Assembly: GCF_900115595.1 (NCBI RefSeq)
Contig: NZ_FOXA01000007.1
Coordinates: 147,661-211,660 of the forward strand
DNA length: 64,000 nucleotides
Reading direction: 5' to 3'
DNA from: Tranquillimonas alkanivorans
GTDB taxonomy: Bacteria; Pseudomonadota; Alphaproteobacteria; Rhodobacterales; Rhodobacteraceae
In this document: positions 7,861-16,976 of the stretch, piece after piece
Layout of the letters: the number at the start of each line of letters is the position of its first letter
Position numbering within the stretch: position 1 is the first letter of the stretch
Translations under genes and position numbers: made by a program
Notes under the pieces: generated by a model
Told to the model about the DNA's origin: nothing
Database searches by the model: none
What the model saw: the letters and a program-made list of their open reading frames with translations, nothing else

Positions 7861-9290
7861 CACTCGTCCACCACCCAGGTATCCTTGACCCCGCCGCCCT
7901 GCGACGAGTTCACCACCAGCGAGCCCTCGGTCAGCGCCACGCGCGTCAGCCCGCCGGGGACAAGCTCGACCGTTTCGCCCACCAGGCAATAGGGCCGCAG
8001 GTCCACGTGGCGCGGCGCGACGCCCTCTTCCACGAAGGTCGGCGTGGTCGACAGCGCCAGCGTGGGCTGCGCGATGTAGTTGTCGGGATCGGCCTTGATC
8101 TTCTCGGCGAAGGCGGCGACCTGCTCCTGCGTGGCCTTGGGGCCCACGAGCATGCCGTAGCCGCCCGAGCCGTGCACCTCTTTCACCACCAGCTCGGACA
8201 GGTTGTCGAGCACGTAGGCGCAATCGTCGGATTTCGCGCACTGCCAGGTGGGCACGTTGTTCAGAATCGGTTCCTCGCCCAGGTAGAAGCGCACCATCTC
8301 GGGGACGTAGGTATAGATCGCCTTGTCGTCCGCGACGCCCGCACCGGGCGCGCTGGCGATGGTCACCCCGCCCGAGCGATAGACGTTCATCAGCCCCGGC
8401 ACGCCGAGCATCGAGTCCGGGCGAAAGCACAGCGGGTCAATGAAGGCGTCGTCGATCCGGCGATAGATCACATCCACGCGCTTCGGCCCCTCGGTCGTGC
8501 GCATCCAGCAATAATCGCCCTCGACGAACAGGTCCTGCCCCTCGACCAGCTCGACACCCATCTGGTCGGCGAGGAAGGAGTGCTCGTAATAGGCCGAGTT
8601 GAAGTGGCCGGGCGTCAGGATCGCGACGCGCGGCTCGCCCTGGCACTTGGCGGGCGCGACCGAGGCCAGCGTGCGCTTGAGCAGCGCCGGGTACGTCTCA
8701 ACCGGGAGGATGCGCTTCTGCTGGAAGAGATGCGGGAACATCCGCATCATGATCTCACGGTTCTCCAGCATGTAGGACACGCCCGAGGGCGTGCGGCAGT
8801 TGTCTTCGAGCACGAAGAACTCGTCCGGCCCCGTGCGCACCAAGTCCACGCCCACGATGTGAGAATAGACGCCCTTGGGGGGCGTGATGCCGGCGACCGC
8901 CGTCTCGTATGCCTCGTTGCAATAAACCAGCCGCGCCGGGATGCGGCCGGCCTTCACGATCTCGCCCCGGCCATAGACGTCGACGAGGAAGGCGTTCAGC
9001 GCGCGGGCGCGTTGCTTGATGCCGTTTTCCAGCCGCCGCCATTCGTCGGCGCCGAAGACGCGCGGGAACATGTCGAAGGGGATCAGCCGGTCCGGCGATC
9101 CGCCCTCGCCGTAGACGGCGAAGGTGATGCCGATGCGGCGGAACAGCGCCTCGGCTTCGGATTGCTTGAGGCTGCGCAGTTCTTCGGGCATGGCCGCCGC
9201 CCAGCCGTCGAGCCCGCCATAGGGCGGGCGGACGGCGCCGGTGGCATCGAACATCTCGTTGAAAAAGGGCGGTGTGTTTCCGTCGCTCAT
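7860..9290 (-). CDS. Circularly permuted ATP-grasp protein (type 2)
   Basis: A 476-residue enzyme of the circularly permuted ATP-grasp family (DUF404/DUF407). Recognisable blocks are GITFAVYGEGGSPDRLIPFD near the N terminus, VRTGPDEFFVLEDNCRTPSG (metal and nucleotide binding acids and N/R), RVAILTPGHFNSAYYEHSFL, and near the end KEVHGSGGYGMLVGPKAT, the glycine-rich ATP lid. ATP-grasp enzymes join a carboxylate to an amine through an acyl phosphate, so this is the likely amide-forming enzyme of the trio. It is the first gene of the minus-strand operon, beginning at ATG 9288-9290. Confidence 0.9.
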   Translation of the reverse strand: MSDGNTPPFFNEMFDATGAVRPPYGGLDGWAAAMPEELRSLKQSEAEALFRRIGITFAVYGEGGSPDRLIPFDMFPRVFGADEWRRLENGIKQRARALNAFLVDVYGRGEIVKAGRIPARLVYCNEAYETAVAGITPPKGVYSHIVGVDLVRTGPDEFFVLEDNCRTPSGVSYMLENREIMMRMFPHLFQQKRILPVETYPALLKRTLASVAPAKCQGEPRVAILTPGHFNSAYYEHSFLADQMGVELVEGQDLFVEGDYCWMRTTEGPKRVDVIYRRIDDAFIDPLCFRPDSMLGVPGLMNVYRSGGVTIASAPGAGVADDKAIYTYVPEMVRFYLGEEPILNNVPTWQCAKSDDCAYVLDNLSELVVKEVHGSGGYGMLVGPKATQEQVAAFAEKIKADPDNYIAQPTLALSTTPTFVEEGVAPRHVDLRPYCLVGETVELVPGGLTRVALTEGSLVVNSSQGGGVKDTWVVDE

Positions 9291-9406
9291 GAGCCGAGGA
9301 TAGGCCGCGGCGTTAACGATTGGGAAGCCCCGTGTTCCGGCACCGGGCCGGGGCCGGGCGCCGCGCGCCGGAAATCCGTGCGCGACGCCCGTTTATTGGG
9401 CGGTGT

Positions 9407-9859
9407 TCAGGCGGCCTTCGCCTCGGCCTCCATCCACGCCTTGTGGCTGCGCTCGTCCTCGAGCGCTCGGGCGAAGATGGCCCGGTCCTCGACCGGCACC
9501 GCCGTGTTGTCGCAGCCCCGCTCATAGGCGGTGACGGTGTCGGTTTCGTTGGTGCTCATCGCCTTGAGGATGGCGCCGTCGCCACCCGCCATGTCAGCGA
9601 GCTGCACCTCGCCTGTGGTCAGCATGGACTTGGCGTCGGGCTCCTGCGGGACGTTCGCACCGACCCGCGCGGCCAGCCGCGTGAGCTCGTCCAGGTGCCG
9701 TTCGTGGTCGGACTTGAACTGGCTCACCCGTTCCTTGCGGGCGGGCGAGTCCAGCCTGGCGATCACCTCGTCATAGGCGGCGATCGCATCCCGTTCGAGC
9801 AGGATGAAGTTCTCGACCAGGTCCTTGATGTCGGTCGATGTTCCAACGGTGGTAACCAT
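9407..9859 (-). CDS. Ferritin-like / bacterioferritin-fold protein
   Basis: A 150-residue four-helix protein. ENFILLERDAIAAYDEVIARL and FKSDHERHLDELTRLAARVG give E...E and E..H pairs in helices 1 and 2, and ETDTVTAYERGC and ALEDERSHKAWMEAEAK repeat the pattern in helices 3 and 4, so a carboxylate-bridged di-metal site is plausible. It fits the ferritin-like superfamily that includes DUF2383. AAAGGAGGACGGAC precedes the ATG at 9857-9859. It sits 36 bases downstream of the Mn-catalase gene in the same direction, so the two probably form an oxidative-stress operon. Iron storage is not implied by the short length. Confidence 0.8.
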   Translation of the reverse strand: MVTTVGTSTDIKDLVENFILLERDAIAAYDEVIARLDSPARKERVSQFKSDHERHLDELTRLAARVGANVPQEPDAKSMLTTGEVQLADMAGGDGAILKAMSTNETDTVTAYERGCDNTAVPVEDRAIFARALEDERSHKAWMEAEAKAA

Positions 9860-9895
9860 GTCCGTCCTCCTTTCGAATGGCTGCGGGCAGATGTC

Positions 9896-10720
9896 TTACA
9901 TCTGCTCCTTCTGGGCGCCGGATCCCGGCTTGGCCTTGCCCAGGTCTGGCTTCTGGCCCAGCGGATCGGGCTTCTCGCGGATGGTGAATTCCGAGCGGCC
10001 GTCGAGCGACTTGCCGCTGGTCCAGCGCCCCTCGGGGGTGGGCTCGTCAAGCGAGGTGTTGAGGAAGTAGTAGGAATGCTCGGTGTTCTCGTGCGCCTCG
10101 GGCGTCGAGTTGGGAACCGGAAGCTGCGCCTCCATGCCGCCGAGTTCCTCGATCACCGCCATCCACTGCTGCTGGTGCATCGTGTCGCGCGCGATCAGGA
10201 AGGACAGCATGTCCTTCATGCCCGGGTCGTCGGTCATGTTGTAAAGCCGGCTGGCCAGAACGCGCCCGCCGCCCTCGGCCGTGGCGTTGGCCATCATGTC
10301 GGCGGCCAGGTTGCCGGTGGCGTAGACGTGGCTCATGTCGAAGGGCACGCCGTTGGAGTTGACCGGCATCGCCGACAGCCCCGACGACAGGACGTGACGC
10401 GGGTTCATGCCGCCCAGGATGGCGTGCACGACGGGGTCCTTGGCGGCGTCCTCGGTCACCTCGACCGGCGCGCCCTCGAGGTTCAGGGCGACGGCGTGGC
10501 CCAGGAACTCGATATGGCTGAGTTCTTCGGTCGCCGTCATCATCAGCATGTCGCGGTACTTCGGATTGCCGCGCGCGCCCATCGCCTGGAAGAAATACTG
10601 CATCGCGACGCGGATCTCGCCCTCGATCCCGCCGATGGCCTGCTGCAGGTACTTCGCGAAGGCCGGGTTCGGTTTGTCGCAGCGCACTTCGTACTGCAGC
10701 TTCGAGGAATGGTGGAACAT
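9896..10720 (-). CDS. Manganese-containing (non-heme) catalase
   Basis: A 274-residue Mn-catalase that disproportionates hydrogen peroxide with a di-manganese centre. The ligand-bearing helices are visible: IEGEIRVAMQYFFQA (Glu), TATEELSHIEFLGH (Glu and His), NATAEGGGRVLASRLYNM (Glu) and ARDTMHQQQWMAVIEELG (His). The start at ATG 10718-10720 has AAGGAG eight bases upstream; earlier in-frame Mets lack such a site. The C-terminal 35 residues are low complexity, with many Pro, Gly and Lys, as in other members. The gene is divergent from the exonuclease gene at 10905. Confidence 0.93.
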   Translation of the reverse strand: MFHHSSKLQYEVRCDKPNPAFAKYLQQAIGGIEGEIRVAMQYFFQAMGARGNPKYRDMLMMTATEELSHIEFLGHAVALNLEGAPVEVTEDAAKDPVVHAILGGMNPRHVLSSGLSAMPVNSNGVPFDMSHVYATGNLAADMMANATAEGGGRVLASRLYNMTDDPGMKDMLSFLIARDTMHQQQWMAVIEELGGMEAQLPVPNSTPEAHENTEHSYYFLNTSLDEPTPEGRWTSGKSLDGRSEFTIREKPDPLGQKPDLGKAKPGSGAQKEQM

Positions 10721-10904
10721 GTGATCGTCTCCTTGTGAAACCGTTACTGTCTTGCGTCCCCACGCCCCGCCAACCGGCCACCCCCCTCCGTGTTCCCGCC
10801 GCCTGATCACGTTTTGCGCCGCCGCGGCGTCGTGGCGCGGGGCGGTGAACCGCAAGCGTCTGAGCGCGTTGGGAATGCCGCTTTCACGCCCTAGGTTACG
10901 CCAC

Positions 10905-11927
10905 ATGACCGAGCCGCTTCTGACCTTCACCGACCGCGGGATCTGCTGCCCCAAGGGCGGCTTCCACATCGATCCGTGGCGACCGGTGGACCGCGCGCTC
11001 GTCACCCATGGCCACGCCGACCACGCCCGCCCCGGGCATCGCCGTTACCTCGCCACCCGCGCCGCCGCGCCGGGGATGCGCCACCGGCTGGGCGACATCG
11101 ACGTCGAGACGGTGGAGTACGGCGAGGTGCGCGAGATCGGGGGCGTGCGGGTGTCTTATCACCCGGCGGGCCACGTGCCGGGCTCGGCCCAGATCCGGGT
11201 GGAGCACCGGGGCGAGGTCTGGGTCGTCTCTGGCGATTACAAGGTCGAGCCCGACGGCCTGTCCGAGCCGTTCGAGCCGCTGCGCTGCCACGCCTTCATC
11301 TCGGAATGCACCTTCGGCCTGCCGGTCTTCAAATGGCAACCGCAGGCCGAGGTGGCGAGCGAGATCAACGGCTGGTGGGCGAAGAACAAGGCCGAGGGGC
11401 GGGTGTCGGTGCTGGGGGCCTATGCGCTCGGCAAGGCGCAGCGCATCCTCGCTGCCGTCGATCCCGACATCGGTCCCATCCTCACCCATGGCGCGGTCGA
11501 GAACACGAACGAGGTGCTGCGCGCGCAGGGCGTCGCGCTGCCCGACACCATCCGCGTGACGCCGGAGCTCGATGCGAAGGCGCATCCCGGCGCGTTGGTG
11601 CTGGCCACGCCTTCGGCGCTCGGCACGCCGTGGATGAGGCGCTTCGGCCCCGCCTCGACCGGCTTCGCCAGCGGCTGGATGGCGCTGCGCGGCGTGCGGC
11701 GCAGGCGGGCGGCCGACCGGGGCTTCGTCATGTCCGACCACGCCGACTGGGAGGGGCTGAATGCCGCCATCCGCGACACCGGGGCCGAGCGCGTCTTCGT
11801 CACCCACGGCTACACCTCGATCTTCTGCCGCTGGCTCTCCGAGCAGGGCTTCGATGCGCAGGTGGTCGAAACCGCATGGGAGGGCGAGAGCCTGGACACC
11901 GCCGACGAGGGGGAGGTCGAGGGGTGA
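10905..11927 (+). CDS. Ligase-associated metallo-beta-lactamase DNA exonuclease
   Basis: A 340-residue metallo-beta-lactamase fold nuclease of the ligase-associated group (relatives of SNM1/beta-CASP-like enzymes). Metal-binding residues are seen in VTHGHADHARPGH, in YHPAGHVPGSAQI and in VVSGDYKVEPDGL, with the late VMSDHADWEGLNAAI and VFVTHGYTSIF completing the site. In many proteobacteria the same gene stands with an ATP-dependent ligase, an Lhr-type helicase and a phosphoesterase as a repair cassette. Here the ligase follows after 183 bases, but no helicase or phosphoesterase is nearby. Start ATG at 10905. Confidence 0.9.
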   Translation: MTEPLLTFTDRGICCPKGGFHIDPWRPVDRALVTHGHADHARPGHRRYLATRAAAPGMRHRLGDIDVETVEYGEVREIGGVRVSYHPAGHVPGSAQIRVEHRGEVWVVSGDYKVEPDGLSEPFEPLRCHAFISECTFGLPVFKWQPQAEVASEINGWWAKNKAEGRVSVLGAYALGKAQRILAAVDPDIGPILTHGAVENTNEVLRAQGVALPDTIRVTPELDAKAHPGALVLATPSALGTPWMRRFGPASTGFASGWMALRGVRRRRAADRGFVMSDHADWEGLNAAIRDTGAERVFVTHGYTSIFCRWLSEQGFDAQVVETAWEGESLDTADEGEVEG

Positions 11928-12009
11928 GCGGCGTCTCCACGACTGGCAAGCACACGTTGCGGAAGAACGGCGAGCAGAGGGCAGCGGCCGCCCGTGGTGG
12001 GCGCGGAAG

Positions 12010-12057
12010 CGCCCGCCTTGGGGGCGGGCGGGCGCTGCCCGGCGGTTCCCGCCGGGC
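12010..12057. repeat. Cluster of inverted repeats between exonuclease and ligase genes
   Basis: Two perfect-stem hairpins stand next to each other: CGCCCGCC/GGGCGGGCG around 12010-12030 and GCCCGGCGG/CCGCCGGGC with a TTC loop at 12037-12057. A looser GGGCGC..GCGCCC stem precedes them. The block has no coding potential that I trust and may attenuate readthrough into the ligase gene. Confidence 0.55.
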
Positions 12058-12110
12058 GGAACAGCGGGAGGGGCGCGCTCCATTTCCGGCACTCGGCGAA
12101 CGGTAACCCC

Positions 12111-13703
12111 ATGAAACGCTTCGCCAACCTCTTCACCCGGCTCGACCAGACCACCAAGACAAGCCTCAAGGTCGCCGCCCTCTCGGACTATTTCCGCGAG
12201 GCGCCCGAGGACGACCGGCTGTGGACCATCGCGCTGCTCTCGGGCCGCCGGCCCAAGCGCACCGTCACCACAACGCGCCTGCGCGAATGGGCCGCCGAGC
12301 GCGCCGGTATCCCGCTGTGGCTGTTCGAGGAGAGTTATCCGATCGTCGGCGACCTCGCCGAGACCATTGCGCTGGTCCTGCCCGACGCCGAGGAGGAAAG
12401 CGACCGATCCCTCACGCACTGGATCAGTCACATCAAGAGCCTGTCGCAACACGCTGAAGAGGAACGGAAACGGCAGGTTCTCGAGGCGTGGAACCAGATG
12501 GGCAAGACCGAGCGCTTCGTGTTCAACAAGCTGATCACCGGCGGCTTCCGGATGGGCGTCAGCCAAAAGCTGATGACCCGCGCGCTGAGCCAGGCGACCG
12601 GCGTCGAGGAGCCCGACCTCGCCCACCGCCTGATGGGCGACTGGAGCCCCGAGACGACCTCGTACCGCGCGCTGATCCTGGAGCACGACCCGTCAGCCGA
12701 CCTGTCGAAGCCCTATCCGTTCTACCTCGCCTATCAGCTCGACGAAGGACCGTGGGAGCTGGGCGACCCGGCGGAATGGGCGGCCGAGCGCAAGTGGGAC
12801 GGCATCCGCGGCCAGTTGATCCTGCGCGGCGGCGACCACTACCTCTGGTCCCGCGGGGAGGAGCTGATGACCGACCGCTTCCCCGAACTGGCCGTGCTGA
12901 AGGACTTCCTGCCGATGGGCACCGTGATCGACGGCGAGGTGCTGGCGTGGACGCAGGACGCCCCGCTGCCGTTCGCCCAGCTTCAGAAGCGCATCGGGCG
13001 CAAGACGGTGCCGAAGAAGCTGCTGGCGGAGGCGCCCGTGATCCTGAAGGCCTATGACCTGCTGGAGCACGAGGGCGAGGATGTCCGAAGCATCCCCTTC
13101 GCCGAGCGCCGCAACCTTCTGGAAACGCTCGTGGAACGGGCCCCGCCCGAGGCTCCTGTGCGGCTCTCCCCGCTTGTGCCGTTCGACCACTGGGATGCGC
13201 TCGCCGCCGAGCGCGAGCGCTCCCGCGACCTGCAGGCCGAGGGCGTCATGCTCAAGCGACTCGACAGCCCCTACCGCGACGGGCGCAGGAAGGGCGACTG
13301 GTGGAAGTGGAAGGTGGACCCGCTGACCGTGGACGCGGTGCTGATCTATGCCCAGCAGGGCCACGGACGCCGCGCCAACCTTTTCACCGACTTCACCTTC
13401 GCCGTGTGGTCGGGCAACGAACTCGTCCCCTTCACCAAGGCCTATTCCGGCCTGACCGACGCCGAGTTCCGCCGCATCACGGCCTGGGTGCGGAAGAACA
13501 CGCTGGAACGATACGGCCCCGTGCGCGCTGTGAAACCGGAACACGTCTTCGAGATCGCCTTCGAAGGCATACAGGAAAGCCCGCGCCACAAATCCGGTGT
13601 CGCCCTGCGCTTCCCGCGCATGGCAAGATGGCGTCACGACAAGCCGGCGCAGGAAGCGAACACGTTGAACGACCTGAGGGAGATGCTCGCCGCCTATGGA
13701 TGA
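12111..13703 (+). CDS. ATP-dependent DNA ligase
   Basis: A 530-residue ATP-dependent ligase. Residues 1-180 are the DNA_ligase_A_N helical domain (LITGGFRMGVSQKLMTRALS is typical). The adenylation domain carries the nucleotidyl lysine Lys228 in AAERKWDGIRGQ (motif I), then DGEVLAW (motif IIIa/IV region) and KGDWWKWKVDPL (motif V), followed by an OB-fold C-terminal domain ending in PRMARWRHDKPAQEANTL. It seals nicks, probably with the exonuclease upstream in end processing. The start at ATG 12111 has no strong ribosome binding site. The stop overlaps the following start by eight bases. Confidence 0.92.
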   Translation: MKRFANLFTRLDQTTKTSLKVAALSDYFREAPEDDRLWTIALLSGRRPKRTVTTTRLREWAAERAGIPLWLFEESYPIVGDLAETIALVLPDAEEESDRSLTHWISHIKSLSQHAEEERKRQVLEAWNQMGKTERFVFNKLITGGFRMGVSQKLMTRALSQATGVEEPDLAHRLMGDWSPETTSYRALILEHDPSADLSKPYPFYLAYQLDEGPWELGDPAEWAAERKWDGIRGQLILRGGDHYLWSRGEELMTDRFPELAVLKDFLPMGTVIDGEVLAWTQDAPLPFAQLQKRIGRKTVPKKLLAEAPVILKAYDLLEHEGEDVRSIPFAERRNLLETLVERAPPEAPVRLSPLVPFDHWDALAAERERSRDLQAEGVMLKRLDSPYRDGRRKGDWWKWKVDPLTVDAVLIYAQQGHGRRANLFTDFTFAVWSGNELVPFTKAYSGLTDAEFRRITAWVRKNTLERYGPVRAVKPEHVFEIAFEGIQESPRHKSGVALRFPRMARWRHDKPAQEANTLNDLREMLAAYG

Positions 13704-14631
13704 CCCCGACGATATCGCTGCAGCCACGCCCGAGCGCACGCCCGACACGACCGAGCGCCGTCCCATCGGCCACCACCCCGTGCCGGTGCCCAAGAAGCCC
13801 TCGATCCAGCCGCCGCCCGGCGCGTGTGACGCGCATTTCCACATGCTGGGCGGCCCCGCCGAGTTCCCGCTCGACGACGACCGGCCCGAGGACCCGGCCC
13901 CCGACATGGGGTTTGACGACTGGATGGCGCTGTTTCACGAACATCTCGACATTCTCGGCATCACTCGCGGCGTCGTCGTGCAGTCGATGATCCACGGCAC
14001 CGACAACGCCGTGACCGCCGAGACGCTGCGCCGCCTGGGGCCCGAGTTCCGGGGCGTGGCGCTGGTTCCCGACGAGGTCAGCGCCGGCACGCTCGACCGG
14101 CTGGCGCATGCCCGGATCAAGGGCGTGCGGCTGAACTACGTGCACGGCGGCGTGCTCAGCTGGGCGGGCGCGCAGAACCTCGCCCCGATGCTGGCCGACC
14201 GCGACATGCACGTCGAGATGCTGCTGCATGCCCACGAGCACATGGGCGAGGTCGCTGACACGATCGACCGCATGGCCGTCCCCGTCGTCTTCGACCACAT
14301 GGGCTGGCCGGATCTCGCCGCCGGACCGGACGAGCCCGGCTTCGCGGCCCTGCGCCGGCTGCTGGAAGACGGCCGCGCCTGGGTGAAGCTGTCGGGCGTC
14401 TACCGCTTCTGCGCCGATCCCTATGACCAGGCCGACGAGATGATCGCCGCGCTGGTCGCGGCGAACCCCGAGCGGTGCCTGTGGGGGTCGGACTGGCCGC
14501 ACATCCTGCTCGACGGGCTGCCGATGCCGGATGCGGGTCACCTTCTCGACGCGTTCTACCGCGCCGTGCCGCGGGCCGAGGACCGCCAGCGCATCCTGGT
14601 GGACAACCCCGCCAAGCTGTACGGCTTCTAG
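13696..14631 (+). CDS. Amidohydrolase-family TIM-barrel hydrolase
   Basis: A 311-residue member of the Amidohydro_2 family. The metal-binding motif CDAHFHMLGG follows a 40-residue proline-rich leader; later landmarks are VRLNYVHGG, VVFDHMGWPD and LWGSDWPHIL, which supply the second histidine and the catalytic aspartate. The set matches relatives of 2-pyrone-4,6-dicarboxylate lactonase, but the substrate cannot be read from the sequence. The first ATG overlaps the ligase stop by eight bases, so both are made from one message although no functional link is obvious. Confidence 0.85.
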   Translation: MDDPDDIAAATPERTPDTTERRPIGHHPVPVPKKPSIQPPPGACDAHFHMLGGPAEFPLDDDRPEDPAPDMGFDDWMALFHEHLDILGITRGVVVQSMIHGTDNAVTAETLRRLGPEFRGVALVPDEVSAGTLDRLAHARIKGVRLNYVHGGVLSWAGAQNLAPMLADRDMHVEMLLHAHEHMGEVADTIDRMAVPVVFDHMGWPDLAAGPDEPGFAALRRLLEDGRAWVKLSGVYRFCADPYDQADEMIAALVAANPERCLWGSDWPHILLDGLPMPDAGHLLDAFYRAVPRAEDRQRILVDNPAKLYGF

Positions 14632-14764
14632 GCCGGGGGCTCCCCGGTCCTGCCGTCCCTCGTCGCCCCGAAAAGCGACGGCAGGAGCGACGAGGCGTCG
14701 CCCGCCTTGCGCCGCCGGCCCGCGCAACCTTATGTCAGGGGCGACAGCAACAACGAGGTATCCC

Positions 14765-16597
14765 ATGACGCTTCCCCTGCCCGCCCCCGTCTTCGACGCC
14801 AACGCCCAGGGCGGAAAGGATCTGGGCAAGCTGCCCGAGTGGGACCTGACCGACCTCTACCCCGCGCCGGACGCGCCCGAACTGAAGCGCGACATGGACT
14901 GGCTGGAAAAGGCCTGCGCCGACTTCGCCTCCGACTACGAGGGCAAGCTGGCCGGCCTGGACGCTGCGGGGATGCTGGAGTGCGTCCTGCGCTACGAGAA
15001 GATCGACCTGATCGCCGGGCGCATCATGTCCTTTGCCGGTCTGCGCTACTATCAGCAGACCACCGACCCCGAGCGGGCCAAGTTCATGTCCGACTGCCAG
15101 GACAAGATCACCACCTACACGACGCCGCTCGTCTTCTTCTCGCTCGAGATCAACCGCATCCCCGACGACCAACTCGACGCGCTGTTCGAGGCGAACGAGG
15201 ACCTCGCCCGCTACAAGCCGGTCTTCGAGCGGTTGCGCGCGATGCGGCCCTACCAGCTATCCGACGAGCTCGAGAAATTCCTGCACGACCAGTCGGTGGT
15301 CGGCGCGAGCGCGTGGAACAAGCTGTTCGACGAGACGATGGCGGGTCTTGAATTCCAGGTGCAGGGCGAGACGCTGGGCCTCGAGGCCACGCTGAACCTG
15401 CTGACCGACCACGACCGTGCCCGGCGCGAGGCGGCGGCGCGGGAGCTGGCAGCGACCTTCACCAACAACATCAAGCTCTTCGCCCGCGTGCACAACACGC
15501 TGACGAAAGAGAAGGAGATCGAGGACCGCTGGCGCGGCATGCCCACGCCGCAGACCGGCCGGCACCTCGCCAACCACGTGGAGCCCGAGGTCGTCGAGGC
15601 GCTGCGCGACGCGGTGGTGAACGCCTATCCGAAGCTGTCGCACCGCTACTACGAGCTCAAGCGCAAGTGGCTGGGGCTCGACAAGCTCGAGGTCTGGGAC
15701 CGCAACGCGCCGCTGCCGATGGAAGACCCGCGCACCATCGGCTGGGACGACGCGCGCTCGATGGTGCTGGACGCCTATACCGATTTCGCGCCGAAGATGG
15801 CCGAGATCGCCGAGCCGTTCTTCCACAAGGGCTGGATCGACGCGGGCGTGAAGCCGGGCAAGGCGCCGGGCGCATTCGCGCATCCGACCGTCGTGGACGT
15901 GCACCCCTACGTGATGCTCAACTACCTGGGCAAGCCGCGGGACGTGATGACGCTGGCGCACGAGCTGGGCCACGGCGTGCATCAGGTGCTGGCCGCCGGC
16001 CAGGGCGAGCTTCTGGCCTCCACGCCCCTCACGCTGGCCGAAACGGCGAGCGTCTTCGGCGAGATGCTGACCTTCCGCAAGCTTCTGGCCAAGGCCAAGG
16101 ACCCGGCCGAGAAGAAGGTACTGCTGGCCGGCAAGGTCGAAGACATGATCAACACGGTCGTGCGTCAGATCGCCTTCTACGACTTCGAGTGCAAGCTGCA
16201 CGCCGCCCGCCGCGGCGGAGAGCTCACGCCCGACGACATCAATGCGCTGTGGATGTCGGTGCAGGACGAAAGCCTGGGGCCCGCGTTCAACTTCATGGAA
16301 GGGTACGAGACGTTCTGGGCCTATATCCCGCACTTCGTCCACTCGCCCTTCTACGTCTATGCCTATGCCTTCGGCGACGGCCTCGTGAACGCGCTCTACG
16401 CCGTCTACGAGGAGGGGAACCCGGACTTCCAGGACAAGTACTTCGAGATGCTCAAGGCGGGCGGCTCCAAGCATCACAAGGAGCTTTTGGCGCCCTTCGG
16501 CCTCGACGCCTCGGACCCGAAGTTCTGGGACAAGGGCCTGTCGATGATCTCGGGCATGATCGATGAGCTCGAGGCGATGGAGGACGGCGCGGCCTGA
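14765..16597 (+). CDS. M3-family oligoendopeptidase (PepF-like)
   Basis: A 610-residue zinc metallopeptidase of family M3. The zinc motif is His399-Glu-Leu-Gly-His403 in MTLALAHELGHGVHQVLA, followed by the third ligand in TLAETASVFGEM, 25 or more residues later as in the family. The N-terminal WDLTDLYPAPDAPELKRDMD and the helical lobe match PepF/oligoendopeptidase F. It cleaves short peptides in the cytosol; no signal peptide is present. I chose the ATG at 14765 because the protein begins there in relatives, although the preceding bases give only a weak ribosome binding site. Confidence 0.92.
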   Translation: MTLPLPAPVFDANAQGGKDLGKLPEWDLTDLYPAPDAPELKRDMDWLEKACADFASDYEGKLAGLDAAGMLECVLRYEKIDLIAGRIMSFAGLRYYQQTTDPERAKFMSDCQDKITTYTTPLVFFSLEINRIPDDQLDALFEANEDLARYKPVFERLRAMRPYQLSDELEKFLHDQSVVGASAWNKLFDETMAGLEFQVQGETLGLEATLNLLTDHDRARREAAARELAATFTNNIKLFARVHNTLTKEKEIEDRWRGMPTPQTGRHLANHVEPEVVEALRDAVVNAYPKLSHRYYELKRKWLGLDKLEVWDRNAPLPMEDPRTIGWDDARSMVLDAYTDFAPKMAEIAEPFFHKGWIDAGVKPGKAPGAFAHPTVVDVHPYVMLNYLGKPRDVMTLAHELGHGVHQVLAAGQGELLASTPLTLAETASVFGEMLTFRKLLAKAKDPAEKKVLLAGKVEDMINTVVRQIAFYDFECKLHAARRGGELTPDDINALWMSVQDESLGPAFNFMEGYETFWAYIPHFVHSPFYVYAYAFGDGLVNALYAVYEEGNPDFQDKYFEMLKAGGSKHHKELLAPFGLDASDPKFWDKGLSMISGMIDELEAMEDGAA

Positions 16598-16608
16598 GAG
16601 GCCGCCAC

Positions 16609-16715
16609 CTGTCATGCCCGTGAAAGGCGGGCACCTGCCGACGCCTGCGCGAGCGGGCGTCCACCAGCACCTGTGCGCACCGGAGAGAGGTCTCCGCTTG
16701 AGCGGGAATGACAGG
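16609..16715. repeat. Palindromic intergenic element, copy 1
   Basis: Starts CTGTCATGCCCGTGAAAGGC and ends GCGGGAATGACAGG, so its two ends form an inverted repeat (CTGTCAT..../....ATGACAG). It has the same build as copies 2 and 3 downstream, with divergent middles. Confidence 0.75.
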
Positions 16716-16745
16716 ACGCCGGTGGAGTAGAACACCTCTTCCGGG

Positions 16746-16819
16746 TGTCATGCCCGCGGAAGCGAGCACCTCCCGACGCCCTGCGCCACAGAGAGTCCCG
16801 CTTGCGCGGGAATGACAGG
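16746..16819. repeat. Palindromic intergenic element, copy 2
   Basis: Starts TGTCATGCCCGCGGAAGCGA and ends CTTGCGCGGGAATGACAGG. Extra copies of the right-hand end (GGGGATGACAG and GCGGGAATGACAG) follow directly up to about 16857, as if partial units were stacked. Confidence 0.75.
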
Positions 16820-16883
16820 CGTCAGGCGGGGATGACAGCGGGCGCGCGGGAATGACAGATAGCGCGTCGGACACCCCCTGTCC

Positions 16884-16962
16884 CTGTCATATCCACGAAA
16901 GCGGGCACCTCCCGCCCACCTGTGCCAACGGACGGAGGTCCCGGCTTTCGCGGCGATGACAG
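16884..16962. repeat. Palindromic intergenic element, copy 3
   Basis: Starts CTGTCATATCCACGAAAGCG and ends GCTTTCGCGGCGATGACAG. With copies 1 and 2 it fills the 379-base gap between the oligopeptidase gene and the convergent oxidoreductase gene; no coding sequence is seen in the gap. Confidence 0.75.
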
Positions 16963-16976
16963 CCCCGCCCGATGCC

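Noticed and set aside
16609..16962. A CRISPR array
   Set aside because: Only three units with variable spacing and palindromic ends; repeats are not identical and there are no uniform spacers or cas genes.
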